DNA from: Rhodococcus sp. OK302
Lineage (GTDB): Bacteria; Actinomycetota; Actinomycetes; Mycobacteriales; Mycobacteriaceae
Reading direction: 5' to 3'
DNA: 64,000 nt
Assembly: GCF_002245895.1 (NCBI RefSeq)
Contig: NZ_NPJZ01000001.1
Span: forward strand, 5,409,001-5,473,000
The notes beneath the pieces were generated by a model, which made no database searches, was not told the DNA's origin, and worked only from the letters and a program-made list of their open reading frames with translations. Positions 26,541 to 36,482 of this stretch are shown in pieces. The translations under genes and the position numbers were made by a program. How positions within the stretch are numbered: the first letter of the stretch is position 1; each line of letters begins with the position of its first letter.

Positions 26541-27542
26541 ATGAACGGTGCAGCTGCCATCGGTGATGGCATATTCCAGATTCCAGTCCCCATCACGAAC
26601 AACCCACTGGGCAACACCCTGGTCTACGCGATGGAATCTCCGAACGGGTTGATCCTCGTCGACGCTGGTTGGGGCGATGACAACGGTTGGCAGGGTCTCA
26701 ACGCCGGCTTGGCGGAGATCGGCCATTCCGTCACCGACATCGAGGGCGTTGTCGTGACGCATTTCCATCCTGATCACACAGGACTGTGTGGTCGCGTGCG
26801 TGAGGCGTCGGGCGCTTGGATCGCCATGCACGAGGACGATCACGACCTCTTCAACAAGATGGCGACCACACGGGATGAAGATTGGTTGACCTATCAACTG
26901 GACAACATGACCAAGGCTGGGGCCCCCGAAGCTGATCGGGAAGCTTTCCGGCATTCAGCCGGAAGCGAGGCTCCGGCCAGCATCGACTCTGCTCCCGACC
27001 GCATTCTCTCGGACAACGAGATTATCGCTTTGACCGGCCGCGGACTCCAGGTCGTCTACACCCCCGGACACACGCCGGGCCACGTCTGCTTCTACTTGGA
27101 CGACGCGAATGTCATGTTCACCGGCGACCATGTCTTGCAGAAGACGACCCCGCACGTCGGAAACTTCACGTATCCCCTCGAAGAACGTGACGCGCTGGCC
27201 GATTTCTTCGCTTCACTACGACGCGTTCAGACCATGGACATCACGCGCGGCCTGGGCGCTCATGGCATTCCGATCGACAGTGTCGGGGGCCGCGCGGGCG
27301 AGCTGATCGAGCATCACGAGGAACGCCTCGACCATCTGCTCGAGGCTTTTGCCGATCAGAAGCTGACGGTGTGGGATGTTGCGGCAAAGATGAAGTGGTA
27401 CAAGCCGTGGTCGGAGATTTCACCGATGGGCAAGACCATGGCATTGTCCGAAGGTGCTGCGCATCTGCGCCATCTGGTTGCGCGCGAGCAGGTTTCGCAG
27501 GTTCCGGATACGGACCCGGCACTGTTCATTCGTACATACTGA
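26541..27542 (+). CDS. Metallo-beta-lactamase-fold hydrolase
   Basis: The 333-residue protein carries the metal-binding signature THFHPDH (H74, H76, D78, H79), then GHTPGHVCFYL with a third-site histidine and FTGDHV with the bridging aspartate. These are hallmarks of a dinuclear zinc hydrolase of the glyoxalase II/RNase Z/quorum-quenching superfamily. The C-terminal ~90 residues form the helical extension seen in the 'MBL fold, C-terminal winged-helix' group (HLLEAFADQKLTVWDVA). It has no signal peptide, so it is cytosolic. Substrate cannot be told from sequence. It is transcribed alone and ends at a bidirectional terminator. Confidence 0.88.
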   Translation: MNGAAAIGDGIFQIPVPITNNPLGNTLVYAMESPNGLILVDAGWGDDNGWQGLNAGLAEIGHSVTDIEGVVVTHFHPDHTGLCGRVREASGAWIAMHEDDHDLFNKMATTRDEDWLTYQLDNMTKAGAPEADREAFRHSAGSEAPASIDSAPDRILSDNEIIALTGRGLQVVYTPGHTPGHVCFYLDDANVMFTGDHVLQKTTPHVGNFTYPLEERDALADFFASLRRVQTMDITRGLGAHGIPIDSVGGRAGELIEHHEERLDHLLEAFADQKLTVWDVAAKMKWYKPWSEISPMGKTMALSEGAAHLRHLVAREQVSQVPDTDPALFIRTY

Positions 27543-27566
27543 GAAAAACTGTACTGAGACATAAGG

Positions 27567-27598
27567 GTCAGGGCCGACGCGTGTGCGTCGGCCCTGAC
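27567..27598. terminator. Bidirectional hairpin terminator
   Basis: A perfect 14-bp GC-rich stem (gtcagggccgacgc / gcgtcggccctgac) with a gtgt loop lies between two converging genes, 24 bases after the MBL stop. T-rich bases follow on the plus strand and A-rich bases (ataag) precede it, so it can stop transcription from both sides. Confidence 0.9.
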
Positions 27599-27600
27599 TT

Positions 27601-28527
27601 CTATTTCGCGTCAGCTTCGGCTTGATCAACAATTCTTGTCGACGCCGACCGCGGAACCACCACCACCGGAACCGGTGAGTAGCGAACGATTTTCGCGGCC
27701 CGCGATCCGAGGAATACTCGGGCGATGGATCCGGCCTGACTTGATCCGACCGTCAGCACGTCACCGCGATCCCAGTCGATATCTTCCAGCGCCTCATCCC
27801 AGTTCCGGCCATGACCGACAACAGCTTCCATGCTGTCGGGCGTCTCCGGCAGGGCTCGCACCCTCTCGAATGCGGCGTTGGTTTCCCGTTCGACAACCTC
27901 AGCCCATTCCATGACCACTTGGTTATCACCTTCGGTACCGAGGGTGGTGGTGTACTGAGCCGAGGAACGAACGGCGAAGGCAGCCAGACGAAGTCCCGCA
28001 CCGACCCTCGCAGCAACTGTCGCGGCAGCCAGAACCAGCTCGTCCTGATCGGGAGTACCGGAATAGGCTGCGGTTACTCGCCGCACCACTTCGTCTTTCT
28101 TGACCCGAAAACCTCGGGGCGCCAGAGCAACCGGAACGTCGGAGCTATGAAGGAGCCGAGAGGTCACACTGCCGAGCGCCACGTGACCGAAAACTCCGGC
28201 CGTCGACGAGTCCAGGATGATCATCTTCGCTTCGTGCTCGTGAACAAGATCCAGTAGGCCACCGGCGGTGGAATTCGCCTCGTGAATGACGTACTGGGCG
28301 TCAATGTCCGCGGGAACCTCGGCACGCGCCTTCGCCAGTGCCTCTTCAGCTTCGGCGCGTAGTTGCTGGTGATACTCGCCGTCGACGCGCATCATTCCCG
28401 GTGGCGGCGGAGACGGAATTACAGAACACACGATCAGCGGTTCACCGGATGATCGCGCTAACAGTGTTGCGAGATGGATGGTCCCGACGCTGCTATGGTC
28501 CGGCGCGTAGCCGGCGAGGAGAGTCAT
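27601..28527 (-). CDS. Tandem universal stress protein (UspA family)
   Basis: The 308-residue protein holds two Usp domains. The first covers residues ~1-140 (LLAGYAPDHSS, then IILDSSTAGVFGHVALGSVTSRLLHSSDVPVALAP), and the second ~150-300 (TVGSSQAGSIARVFLGSRAAKIVRYSPVPVVVVP). Each carries a version of the G-x(2)-G-x(9)-G-(S/T) ATP-binding pattern, partly altered. The ATG overlaps the stop of the permease gene (ATGA), so it is co-expressed with amino-acid transport. Usp proteins fused or coupled to APC permeases are thought to regulate transport under stress. It ends at the shared terminator. Confidence 0.9.
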   Translation of the reverse strand: MTLLAGYAPDHSSVGTIHLATLLARSSGEPLIVCSVIPSPPPPGMMRVDGEYHQQLRAEAEEALAKARAEVPADIDAQYVIHEANSTAGGLLDLVHEHEAKMIILDSSTAGVFGHVALGSVTSRLLHSSDVPVALAPRGFRVKKDEVVRRVTAAYSGTPDQDELVLAAATVAARVGAGLRLAAFAVRSSAQYTTTLGTEGDNQVVMEWAEVVERETNAAFERVRALPETPDSMEAVVGHGRNWDEALEDIDWDRGDVLTVGSSQAGSIARVFLGSRAAKIVRYSPVPVVVVPRSASTRIVDQAEADAK

Positions 28528-29957
28528 GACTCAACCTCGGTTCGCTTCTGGCTACCCAACTTGGAGTGCTTCATGGAGTACGCGAAGTACCAGATGATCG
28601 CGATGGAAACCCACACGAGGAACACGTAGATCGTGACGGTCCGAAGGTCCTTGATGATCCACAGGCAACCCAGAATCGACAGGATCGGAGTGACGGGATA
28701 ACCGGGAACCTTGAAGCTACGCGGCAGATCCGGATCACTGCGTCGCAAGAGAATGACACCCACCGAGACCACGAGGAAGGCCACCAATGTGCCGATACTG
28801 GTCATCTCGGCGAGGAAATTGATGGGGATGAAACCGGCGAGAATGCTGATGACAATGCAGACGATGATGGTGTTGGGAACCGGAGTGAGAGTCCGCGGAT
28901 TCACCTTGTGGAAGATGGACGGAATCATGCCGTCGCGCGACATCGCGAACAAGATTCGGGTCTGACCGTAGATGACGACGAGTGTGACGCTGCAGATCGA
29001 GATCACCGCTCCGGCGGCCAACAATGTTCCCGGCCAAGTAGATCCGGTGACTCGCTCGAGGATGGCGGAGAGCCCGGCTTCCTGGCCTTCGAATGATGCG
29101 GAGTCCTGAGCACCGATGGCAACGACAACGACGGCAATGTAGATCGCAGTGACCGATACCAAAGCGATGAGGATGGCTAGAGGCAGGTTACGACGCGGAT
29201 TCTTGACCTCTTCACCGGCCGTCGATACGGCGTCGAGGCCGATGTACGAGAAGAAGATGATGCCGGCAGCGGACATGACACCACTGAATCCGAACGGAGC
29301 GAAGTCAGCGAAGTGGTTGCTGTTCCACCCGGCGATACCGACGACGATGAAGAGCAGCAGAATCGCGAGTTTGATCGACACCATGATCGCGTTGGCCTTG
29401 GCCGATTCACTCGCACCGCGAATGAGCAACACTCCACACAGGCAGACGAGGATCACGGCAGGCAGGTTGATGATGCCGCCCTGCTCGGGGGCCTGGGACA
29501 GCGCGTCGGGGATCCGGAATCCGAAGAGATTGCCGAGCAACTGATTGAGATACTGCGACCAGCCAACGGAGACTGCAGCGGCAGACACTCCGTATTCGAG
29601 AAGCAAACAGGCGCCGACGGCCATGGCCGGTAGCTCTCCGAGCGTCGCGTACGCGTAGGAGTACGACGAGCCCGACGCTGGGACAGCTCCGGCCAACTCG
29701 GCATAACAGATTGCCGTGAGTCCGGCGACAACACCGGCAACAATGAAGGAGATGATCACAGCCGGACCGGCAACCGGAACGGCCTGGGACAGGACGAAGA
29801 AGATGCCCGTACCGATCGTGGCGCCGATGCCGAACATCGACAGCTGCACCAACCCGATACTGCGGGTCAGCTCACCGCCTTCAGTATCGGCTCCGGTCTC
29901 CTTGTCTATCTGTGTCGCCGGCTTGCGCCGAAGTACGTTTTTGACGAGAGTAGCCAT
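28524..29957 (-). CDS. APC-superfamily cationic amino acid permease
   Basis: The 477-residue membrane protein starts at ATG 29957 with aggag eight bases upstream. The first helix carries the APC signature GIGATIGTGIFFVL, and about twelve hydrophobic segments follow. Motifs such as CYAELAGAVPASGSSYSYAY (helix 3) and FFSYIGLDAVSTAGEEVKNPRRNLP (helix 6) are typical of the CAT/YfnA branch that moves arginine, lysine or ornithine by proton coupling; the second is cited here in overlapping parts: SYIGLDAV and AGEEVKNPRR. It is coupled to the universal stress protein and is divergent from the racemase-arginase-like gene, which suggests that the substrate is a basic amino acid. Confidence 0.9.
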   Translation of the reverse strand: MATLVKNVLRRKPATQIDKETGADTEGGELTRSIGLVQLSMFGIGATIGTGIFFVLSQAVPVAGPAVIISFIVAGVVAGLTAICYAELAGAVPASGSSYSYAYATLGELPAMAVGACLLLEYGVSAAAVSVGWSQYLNQLLGNLFGFRIPDALSQAPEQGGIINLPAVILVCLCGVLLIRGASESAKANAIMVSIKLAILLLFIVVGIAGWNSNHFADFAPFGFSGVMSAAGIIFFSYIGLDAVSTAGEEVKNPRRNLPLAILIALVSVTAIYIAVVVVAIGAQDSASFEGQEAGLSAILERVTGSTWPGTLLAAGAVISICSVTLVVIYGQTRILFAMSRDGMIPSIFHKVNPRTLTPVPNTIIVCIVISILAGFIPINFLAEMTSIGTLVAFLVVSVGVILLRRSDPDLPRSFKVPGYPVTPILSILGCLWIIKDLRTVTIYVFLVWVSIAIIWYFAYSMKHSKLGSQKRTEVES

Positions 29958-29986
29958 CGACGCTCCTCTAGAGTGCCTGGTAGGAA

Positions 29987-30033
29987 ACTGTTGTATCCTC
30001 ATACTGCACGTAAGTGTCCTGCGACACAACAGT
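29987..30033. promoter_or_regulatory. Inverted repeat in the permease/racemase divergent promoter region
   Basis: ACTGTTGT (29987-29994) and its exact reverse complement ACAACAGT (30026-30033) flank 31 bases. A smaller palindrome GTGTC-ctgc-GACAC (30014-30027) lies inside. The position between divergent starts suggests an operator that co-regulates both directions. No regulator gene is adjacent. Confidence 0.5.
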
Positions 30034-30104
30034 AGAAGCAAAGTTGTCTAGATCACGCCAACTGTCCGGTCTGCGCCCGGACTATTCGAGAAACCGGGGA
30101 GCTC

Positions 30105-31898
30105 ATGACCGGACCGACGATCACCATCGACCTGCGCCGTATAGAACAGAATGCGCGCGTACTGGTCGAGGCGTCCAGACAGCACAGCATATCGGTGGCC
30201 GGTGTCAGCAAATCGACGTGCGGGTCCCCCAAAGTGGCGCGCGCCATGGTCCGCGGCGGCGTTGCCCAGATCGCAGACTCGCGCCTGGACAATCTCGCGC
30301 GGATTCGGCGCGACGGAATCACAGTTCCCTTGATGCTCATCCGTGCACCATCACTGAGCGAAATCGACGACACCGTGCGCTACGCCGACATCAGTCTCAA
30401 TTCCGAACTGGCGACAATCGACGCGCTCGGTCGCGCAGCTCATGCCCGCGGGCTGGTCCACGACATCGTGCTGATGATCGACCTCGGCGACCTCCGCGAA
30501 GGGATTCTGCCCGCCGAAGCCTTCGATGTCGTCTCGCAGATCCTCCCCATCGACGGAATCCGACTGATCGGAATCGGCGCGAACCTGGCCTGTGTCGGCG
30601 GCATTCAGCCCACCGTCGACAACCTGTCCAATCTTGTGTACATCTCCGAGGAGATAAAGAAGCGGTTCAAGATCGAGCTGCCCATAGTCTCCGGCGGCAA
30701 CACATTCTCACTGCCACTCCTGGAAACCGGCGCAATGCCGGCGGGAATCAACCACCTCAGGTTGGGGGCCAGCATCGTACTGGCCGAATCTCCCACTCCC
30801 CCCGGGCTGTACGAGCTACTCAACAAAGACGCGTTCACCCTGACTGCCGACATCATCGAAGCCAAGATCAAACCGTCTCGGCCCTATGGCGTTTCGGGTG
30901 AAGACGCTTTCGGCCGACGGCCGGTCTTCGATCACGAGGACACCCCCAGCCGACGCCTCATCCTTTCCATCGGCCGGGAAGACATCTCCCCCGAAGGCCT
31001 GACGCCGGTCGATCCGCGCCTGAGCGTCATCAGCGCCAGTAGCGATCACCTGCTTGTCGATGCCGGGGAGACGGGCGACGAATACCGCCTGGGCGGGAGC
31101 GTGGATTTCACGATCGACTACGGCGCACTACTGATGGCGATGACGTCGCCGTACGTCGAAAAGCGTTATGTCCTGGGCACAGAATCTGTTGCTGCAAACG
31201 CAACTCTGGCCCTACACGACCTCGGACGTGACGGATTGTCCCGACATCTTCTAGAACACGGTTTGCGCGACGACGTGAGCGGGATCGGCTACACGTGCAC
31301 CGAAAGCGCAACCATCGCAGCTGGATCCACAACATTGCCGCTGTGGTTGTCACCCGACGCCTGGCAGAACACTCGAATTCCGATCGGCACCGACGCTGGA
31401 ACCGACTTGGGTGCAATCGTATTCGCAGCACACGGTGACATCGAGCAGCTGCTGCAACTGGCTGCCGATGGACACGGGCCGAGCCTGGAAAACACTGTGC
31501 TGGTCGGGGTCAAGAACGCCACCATCAGCCACAAGCGTGCACTCGACGAATACGGAGTGCTACTGGTGACTATCGACGAAATCGACCGCCACGGTATGGC
31601 TACCTTGATGCCGCGCGTGATCGCAGCGGCGGGTCAAGGTGTCAACGGAGTGCACGTGCACTTCGACATGGACATCATCGACGGCCGCGTATTGGGCGTC
31701 GACGACATGCAGCATCAAGGTGGGCTGACCTTCCGCGAAGCGCACCTGGCGGCCGAACTCATCAGTGAAACGGGATTGACCCGGTCCATCTCCATCGGCA
31801 GCACTGCAGATGAAGATTCAGATGTGAACGGCCGCCAGGCACGGTTCGTCAACGGACTCCTTGCATCCCTGCTCGGGCGCAAAGTGGTGAAGCAGTAG
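30105..31898 (+). CDS. Fused ornithine-racemase-like and arginase-like protein
   Basis: The 597-residue protein joins two domains. Residues 1-~360 match the PLP-dependent alanine/ornithine racemase family: VAGVSKSTCGSP with K36 as the probable Schiff-base lysine, then IADSRLDNL, GIGANLACVGG and SGGNTFSLPLL. Residues ~370-597 resemble the end of a ureohydrolase: HVHFDMDIID (D521, D523) and a QHQGGLTFREA segment with the arginase 'GGlt.rE' helix. The earlier arginase metal site is altered: AAHGD (441-445) replaces the usual DAHxD and no GGDHS motif is seen, so hydrolase activity is doubtful. The combination suggests arginine/ornithine metabolism, agreeing with the divergent basic amino-acid permease. 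Confidence 0.8.
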   Translation: MTGPTITIDLRRIEQNARVLVEASRQHSISVAGVSKSTCGSPKVARAMVRGGVAQIADSRLDNLARIRRDGITVPLMLIRAPSLSEIDDTVRYADISLNSELATIDALGRAAHARGLVHDIVLMIDLGDLREGILPAEAFDVVSQILPIDGIRLIGIGANLACVGGIQPTVDNLSNLVYISEEIKKRFKIELPIVSGGNTFSLPLLETGAMPAGINHLRLGASIVLAESPTPPGLYELLNKDAFTLTADIIEAKIKPSRPYGVSGEDAFGRRPVFDHEDTPSRRLILSIGREDISPEGLTPVDPRLSVISASSDHLLVDAGETGDEYRLGGSVDFTIDYGALLMAMTSPYVEKRYVLGTESVAANATLALHDLGRDGLSRHLLEHGLRDDVSGIGYTCTESATIAAGSTTLPLWLSPDAWQNTRIPIGTDAGTDLGAIVFAAHGDIEQLLQLAADGHGPSLENTVLVGVKNATISHKRALDEYGVLLVTIDEIDRHGMATLMPRVIAAAGQGVNGVHVHFDMDIIDGRVLGVDDMQHQGGLTFREAHLAAELISETGLTRSISIGSTADEDSDVNGRQARFVNGLLASLLGRKVVKQ

Positions 31899-31907
31899 AA
31901 CTCTCGA

Positions 31908-32882
31908 TCAGTTGGTGGCAAACCCGGGCAGTCGCTCGATGTCCTCGATGATCGAGAACTCGGACGCGTCGCCCTTGATGATGCGACTGGACTCTCCACG
32001 GACGTCGACGGGTACATCGCCCGCCAACGTCACGCGGTGAACGCTGCGCGCTTGGCTTCCGTAGTCGGAGACGCCGTAGTGCTGGGTCGCCTGGTTGTCC
32101 CAGATCGCCAGATCACCGGGAGCCCAGGACCAGCGAACAGTGTTTTCCAACTTGATGATTCGAGCCTGCAGCAGCTGGTAGAGAGCTACCGACTCCGACG
32201 GCTTGAGTCCGACAAACTCCTTGACGAAGTGACCCAGAAGCAGAGTCTTCTCCCCCGTCACCGGGTGAATGCGGACCACCGGATGCTCCGTCTCGTAGAT
32301 CTCCCGCGTGAATTCACCGTAGTTGGTCACGCGCTGAGAGTTACCCTGCTGCACCTTGTCCACGATCTCTCCGTAGTCGTAGGCATTGGTATGAACGGCA
32401 CGCAGGTTCTCGACCAGAACCTTGAGTGAGTGCGGCAGCTGGTTGTATGCAGCGGTGGTGGACGCCCAGGTGGTGGCTCCGCCGTACTCGGGAATGGTGG
32501 TGGGACGCAGGATCGACGCCTTCGGGATGCGGTCGATGAACGTGACGTCGGTGTGCCAACTGCTGGCGGCGCCGTCGAGTACCAACAGCTTGTTGTCCTT
32601 GGACGTGAGCGTGGGGTGCGTGGTGGTCTGGGTGCCGATGGTTCCGGCAAATTCGTACTGCGACACGTCGTCGAGGTGCTGCTGGCCGCGGAAGAACACA
32701 ACCTTGTGCGCCGCCAGAGCATATCGAATTGCGTAGGCCGTCTCTTCGGAAAGATCACCGGAGAGGTGAACTCCGTCGATCCGGGCTCCGATCAGCTCTC
32801 CGACCTTGTGGACGGTGATGCCGCCGGCTGCGTAAATCGCTTCGGAGGTGAGGGTTACGCGCTCGAGTTCACTGATGGACAT
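31908..32882 (-). CDS. TauD/TfdA-family Fe(II)/2-oxoglutarate dioxygenase
   Basis: The 324-residue enzyme starts at ATG 32882, with aggag seven to eight bases upstream. The iron triad is visible as H110 and D112 (SWHTDVTF) plus the distal histidine in [14 protein letters not shown], with the 2-oxoglutarate arginine in SVHRVTLAG. Length and spacing agree with taurine or alkylsulfate dioxygenases, which release sulfite or sulfate from organosulfur compounds. The gene lies 55 bp after the ABC ATPase gene, at the end of an import operon, so the imported solute may be its substrate. Sulfonate or sulfate-ester use is inference. Confidence 0.88.
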   Translation of the reverse strand: MSISELERVTLTSEAIYAAGGITVHKVGELIGARIDGVHLSGDLSEETAYAIRYALAAHKVVFFRGQQHLDDVSQYEFAGTIGTQTTTHPTLTSKDNKLLVLDGAASSWHTDVTFIDRIPKASILRPTTIPEYGGATTWASTTAAYNQLPHSLKVLVENLRAVHTNAYDYGEIVDKVQQGNSQRVTNYGEFTREIYETEHPVVRIHPVTGEKTLLLGHFVKEFVGLKPSESVALYQLLQARIIKLENTVRWSWAPGDLAIWDNQATQHYGVSDYGSQARSVHRVTLAGDVPVDVRGESSRIIKGDASEFSIIEDIERLPGFATN

Positions 32883-32937
32883 GAAATTCTCCTGGGAATC
32901 TAAAGTGAAAGAAGTTGGTGTCGAACGTGCAGATGGG

Positions 32938-34638
32938 TCAAACCGCAACAGTCAGGTCGGGCTCCGCAAGTGCACGTTCCCGTCCTTCGCGCTGACGCAG
33001 CGGATCCGGAATCGGAACCGCCGCAACCAATTGCCGGGTGTAGTCCTGACGCGGTGAGCGAAATACTTCTGCAGCGGGGCCCTCTTCGATCAATTCCCCG
33101 CTGCGAAGTACTGCTACCCGATCGGCTACCTGATGGACAACGGCCAGATCGTGGCTGATGAACAGGCATGCGAAGTTGTATTCCTCTCGTAGATCGGCAA
33201 AGAGCGACAAAACATCAGCTTGAACGGACACATCCAGCGCGCTGGTCGGCTCGTCCGCCACCAAAAGTCGTGGCCCGAGCGCTAATGCGCGGGCGAGTGC
33301 AACCCGCTGGCGTTGTCCACCGGAGAGCTCCCCCGGCGCTCGATGAGCAAAAGACCGTGGCAGACGGACTGATTCGAGCAACTCTCCCACCCTGTTCCGG
33401 AGCAGAGCACCGGTTGCAAAGCGATGAACCTCGAGGGGCTCTCCGAGGCTCTGCCCCACCGAACGTCGCGGATCGAGCGATGCCGCCGGGTCCTGGTGGA
33501 TGAGAGCAATGCCCTTACGCAGACCTCGCAGATTGGTTGCCGAGATCGTCCCCAGATCCGTGCCGTCGAAGCTCACACTGCCACTGCTCGCCCGGATAAC
33601 CCCGAGGGCTGATCGACCGAGAGTTGTTTTTCCCGAACCTGATTCGCCGACCAAACCGACGACCTCACCCGGGCGCACACTCAGACTCACACCGTCGACA
33701 GCCCGAAACTCCTTATTACCCAGCCTCGACGGGTAAACGATGGACACGTCATCGAACCGCAGGATCGGCGACGCAAGCGCACCGTCCAACTTCTCGACAA
33801 GAGCAACAGACGGCCTTACCTGCCCAGCCTCCGGCAACCGAGGCACAGCGGCCAACAGAGCCTTCGTATACGGCTCACTCGGCGCCTCGAAGAGATCGAA
33901 GACCGACTGCTCCTCCACCACCTGCCCCGACTTCAACACAAGCACGCGGTCCGCGATGTCCGCCACGACGCCCATGTTGTGGGTGATGAGCAGAATTGCA
34001 GTTCCGGATCGATCGCGCAAATCTCGCAACAGTTCCAGAATCTCAGCCTGCACCGTCACGTCGAGAGCTGTGGTGGGCTCGTCGGCAATGAGGAGGTCCG
34101 GTGAACCCGACAGCGCCAGAGCAATGACTACACGTTGCTTCTGGCCACCCGAAAGTTGATGCGGGTACCAGTCGACTCGCCGCTCCGGATCCGGAATCTC
34201 GACCATCGCCAACAGCTCGATTGCCCGGGAACGTGCTGCAGCCCTTGAAATTTTGCCGTGGGCCCGGAGCACCTGGGCGATCTGCCACCCCACCTTCTGA
34301 ACCGGATTGAGTGCAGTCTGTGGTTCTTGGAAGACCATCGCAGCCTTGATACCTCGTACCTGATTCAACGTTGCCTCGTCGGCTCCGAGTACCTCCTGAC
34401 CATCGAGTTCGATCGACCCACTCGCCTGCGCACCGTCCGGAAGCAGTCCGAGAACCGCCCGCGCGGTCAGCGATTTTCCGGAACCGGTCTCGCCAACCAA
34501 TGCGAGGATTTCTCCTTGTCTCACTTCGAGATTCACCTGATCTACGACGGTGGTCGATGGGCGTCGGGAATCATCGGCGCCGAACGTGATCACCAGGTCC
34601 TTGATGGAGAGGACCGCTTGTTTCACTGCTGTTTTCAT
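32938..34638 (-). CDS. Duplicated ABC ATPase of a peptide/nickel-type importer (DppD-DppF fusion)
   Basis: The 566-residue protein starts at ATG 34638 (aaagga upstream) and contains two complete ATPase domains. The first has Walker A GETGSGKS, signature LSGGQKQRV and Walker [13 protein letters not shown]; the second has [19 protein letters not shown] and [12 protein letters not shown]. Each is followed by the short oligopeptide-type extension. One chain therefore supplies both ATPase subunits usually encoded as dppD and dppF or oppD and oppF. It powers import through the permease pair encoded just upstream. Confidence 0.93.
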   Translation of the reverse strand: MKTAVKQAVLSIKDLVITFGADDSRRPSTTVVDQVNLEVRQGEILALVGETGSGKSLTARAVLGLLPDGAQASGSIELDGQEVLGADEATLNQVRGIKAAMVFQEPQTALNPVQKVGWQIAQVLRAHGKISRAAARSRAIELLAMVEIPDPERRVDWYPHQLSGGQKQRVVIALALSGSPDLLIADEPTTALDVTVQAEILELLRDLRDRSGTAILLITHNMGVVADIADRVLVLKSGQVVEEQSVFDLFEAPSEPYTKALLAAVPRLPEAGQVRPSVALVEKLDGALASPILRFDDVSIVYPSRLGNKEFRAVDGVSLSVRPGEVVGLVGESGSGKTTLGRSALGVIRASSGSVSFDGTDLGTISATNLRGLRKGIALIHQDPAASLDPRRSVGQSLGEPLEVHRFATGALLRNRVGELLESVRLPRSFAHRAPGELSGGQRQRVALARALALGPRLLVADEPTSALDVSVQADVLSLFADLREEYNFACLFISHDLAVVHQVADRVAVLRSGELIEEGPAAEVFRSPRQDYTRQLVAAVPIPDPLRQREGRERALAEPDLTVAV

Positions 34639-34663
34639 CGCTCGTCCTTTCAAAGTAGTGGAG

Positions 34664-35518
34664 TCAGATCCGGCGGGCCCGGCCGAGAGACTGGGCAATC
34701 AGAAGGAAGCTCAGGACCAACGCAGACACGATCACCAGCGGTCCGACTGCGTAAGCCGGATTGGCATCAAGATTGGGGATAGCGCCGGCGATGATGGATC
34801 CCAACGACGGGTCCGGCGGACGAACCCCGATGCCCAGGAAACTCATCGCACTTTCCGCAAATACAGCGACGGACATCGAGAGCGCAATCTGTACACCCAA
34901 AGGTTCGATAGCGTTGGGCAACACATGCTTACGGAGCACCCACCATCGACCCGCGCCGATAACCTCGGCGGATTCCACGAACGGCAACTCCCGCACCTTG
35001 AGAACCGTCGTGCGCACCAGACGCCCGAACAACGGTATTTCCGCAGCCACGATCACGGCAATGACCGGGCCGACCCCGGGGCCGGTGATCGCGACCAACG
35101 TAATCGCCAGAATCAACAGGGGGAAAGCAAGAATCACGTCGAAGATGCGCTGGGCGATGACGTCGGCAACGGGATTGATACTCGACACCAGGCCTGCCAG
35201 TGAGCCGATAATCGCGCCCAACGGCACCGCGACCAGCACAATCACGAGGTTGATCCGGATGCCGTAGAGCGAACGAGTGAAGACGTCACGGTTCACCTGA
35301 TCAGTCCCGAACCAGTGCTGGGCACTGGCGCCCAACAGATTTGCGCCCTCGATCTGCTCGTTGGGCCCGTAGTGCGTCAGCAGTGGTGCTGCAATTCCCG
35401 CCGCCGCGATGACCAGAAGAATCAAGACTCCGGCCAAACCCTGACCGTGTGTCAGAGCCGTAAGAATGGGCCGCGATCGACGAACCTCGAGGTCGACGGG
35501 ATGATCGACAACAGTCAT
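34664..35518 (-). CDS. ABC importer permease, DppC/OppC type
   Basis: The 284-residue inner-membrane protein has an N-terminal helix followed by five or so membrane spans and the permease-ATPase contact motif EAA-like (ESAEVIGAGRWWVLRKHVLPN). The sequence GIGVRPPDPSLGSII near the C-terminus is diagnostic of the OppC/DppC family. It starts in a 4-bp overlap with the DppB-type gene and forms the transmembrane channel with it. Confidence 0.92.
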   Translation of the reverse strand: MTVVDHPVDLEVRRSRPILTALTHGQGLAGVLILLVIAAAGIAAPLLTHYGPNEQIEGANLLGASAQHWFGTDQVNRDVFTRSLYGIRINLVIVLVAVPLGAIIGSLAGLVSSINPVADVIAQRIFDVILAFPLLILAITLVAITGPGVGPVIAVIVAAEIPLFGRLVRTTVLKVRELPFVESAEVIGAGRWWVLRKHVLPNAIEPLGVQIALSMSVAVFAESAMSFLGIGVRPPDPSLGSIIAGAIPNLDANPAYAVGPLVIVSALVLSFLLIAQSLGRARRI

Positions 35519-36474
35519 GATTGGCCTCCGATTCGGATCCGTGGGTCAAGGTAGGCGTGGACGATGTCCGTCACAAGCTGAATCAAGACGAAGATCGTGA
35601 CCGACAGCAGGAGAAGCACCTGCACAACCGGGTAGTCACGTCGGCCAATTCCCTGTTCGATCAACTGACCGATTCCCGGCCAGGCAAAGATTGCTTCCAC
35701 CAGAACTGCACCGCCGAGGAGGTGGCCGGTCTGGATTCCGAGCACAGTAAGCATGGTCGGCAGCGCGTTACGTAACGCACTGCGCGTGACCAGGTTCCAT
35801 CGAGACACACCAGCAGCCTGGGCCGTGATCACGTACTGCTGCGCCATCTCGGTACGCAGGGCTTCCGAGAGAAATCTGGTCAGGGCGGCCGCGACCGGAA
35901 GTGCCAAGCACAATGACGGCAGCACCAAGTATTGGAGCGTGATGTCGGGATGAGCAAGGTACCCGCCCGGCGGAACGCCGCCGGACGGCAGCACCGGAAT
36001 CACTACGGCAAAGACGAGGACCAGCAGAACACCGGTCACAAAATTGGGCAATGCCACCGACAGAGTGTTGAGAACGTTCACCACCGATGTGAGCCACTTC
36101 TTCGGCCACACCACCACCGCCACGCTCAGGATCAGACTGAGCACCACAGCCACCAGCAATGCGCTGCCGGCAAGAACTGCCGTATTGCCCAAACCTGCCA
36201 ACACCAGATCTGAAATCTGGCCACCAAGGACAAACGAGCGCCCCAGATCGAGGGTCAGCACGTCGCCGATCCACGAAATATACTGCGCCGGAATCGACTT
36301 GTCGAGACCGAGTGAATGACGAATGGCCGTAATTGCTTCGGGCGTTGCATCCGGGCCGGCCAGCGCCAGCGCAGGATCACCAGGAACGAGTCGCATCACC
36401 GAAAAGATCAGAAGTGACGCAAGAAAAAGAACCACCACGGCCGACGGTATTCGGCCGGCAACATAGCGAATCAT
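35515..36474 (-). CDS. ABC importer permease, DppB/OppB type
   Basis: The 319-residue inner-membrane protein starts at ATG 36474, which has aggggaga upstream. The N-terminus IRYVAGRIPSAVVVLFLASL and the following VMRLVPGDPA are typical of DppB/OppB. The loop motif (ITAQAAGVSRWNLVTRSALRN) contacts the ATPase. Six spans are apparent. The gene lies nine bases after the binding-protein gene and overlaps dppC-type by four bases. Confidence 0.92.
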   Translation of the reverse strand: MIRYVAGRIPSAVVVLFLASLLIFSVMRLVPGDPALALAGPDATPEAITAIRHSLGLDKSIPAQYISWIGDVLTLDLGRSFVLGGQISDLVLAGLGNTAVLAGSALLVAVVLSLILSVAVVVWPKKWLTSVVNVLNTLSVALPNFVTGVLLVLVFAVVIPVLPSGGVPPGGYLAHPDITLQYLVLPSLCLALPVAAALTRFLSEALRTEMAQQYVITAQAAGVSRWNLVTRSALRNALPTMLTVLGIQTGHLLGGAVLVEAIFAWPGIGQLIEQGIGRRDYPVVQVLLLLSVTIFVLIQLVTDIVHAYLDPRIRIGGQS

Positions 36475-36482
36475 CTTCTCCC

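Noticed and set aside
28566..29633. Plus-strand frames opposite the amino-acid permease
   Set aside because: Composition is His/Asp/Arg-rich as expected from the reverse strand of membrane-helix codons; no start signals.
32430..35203. Several plus-strand frames opposite the TauD and ABC importer genes
   Set aside because: The minus strand carries complete, motif-rich enzymes and transporters; the plus-strand frames are shadows.
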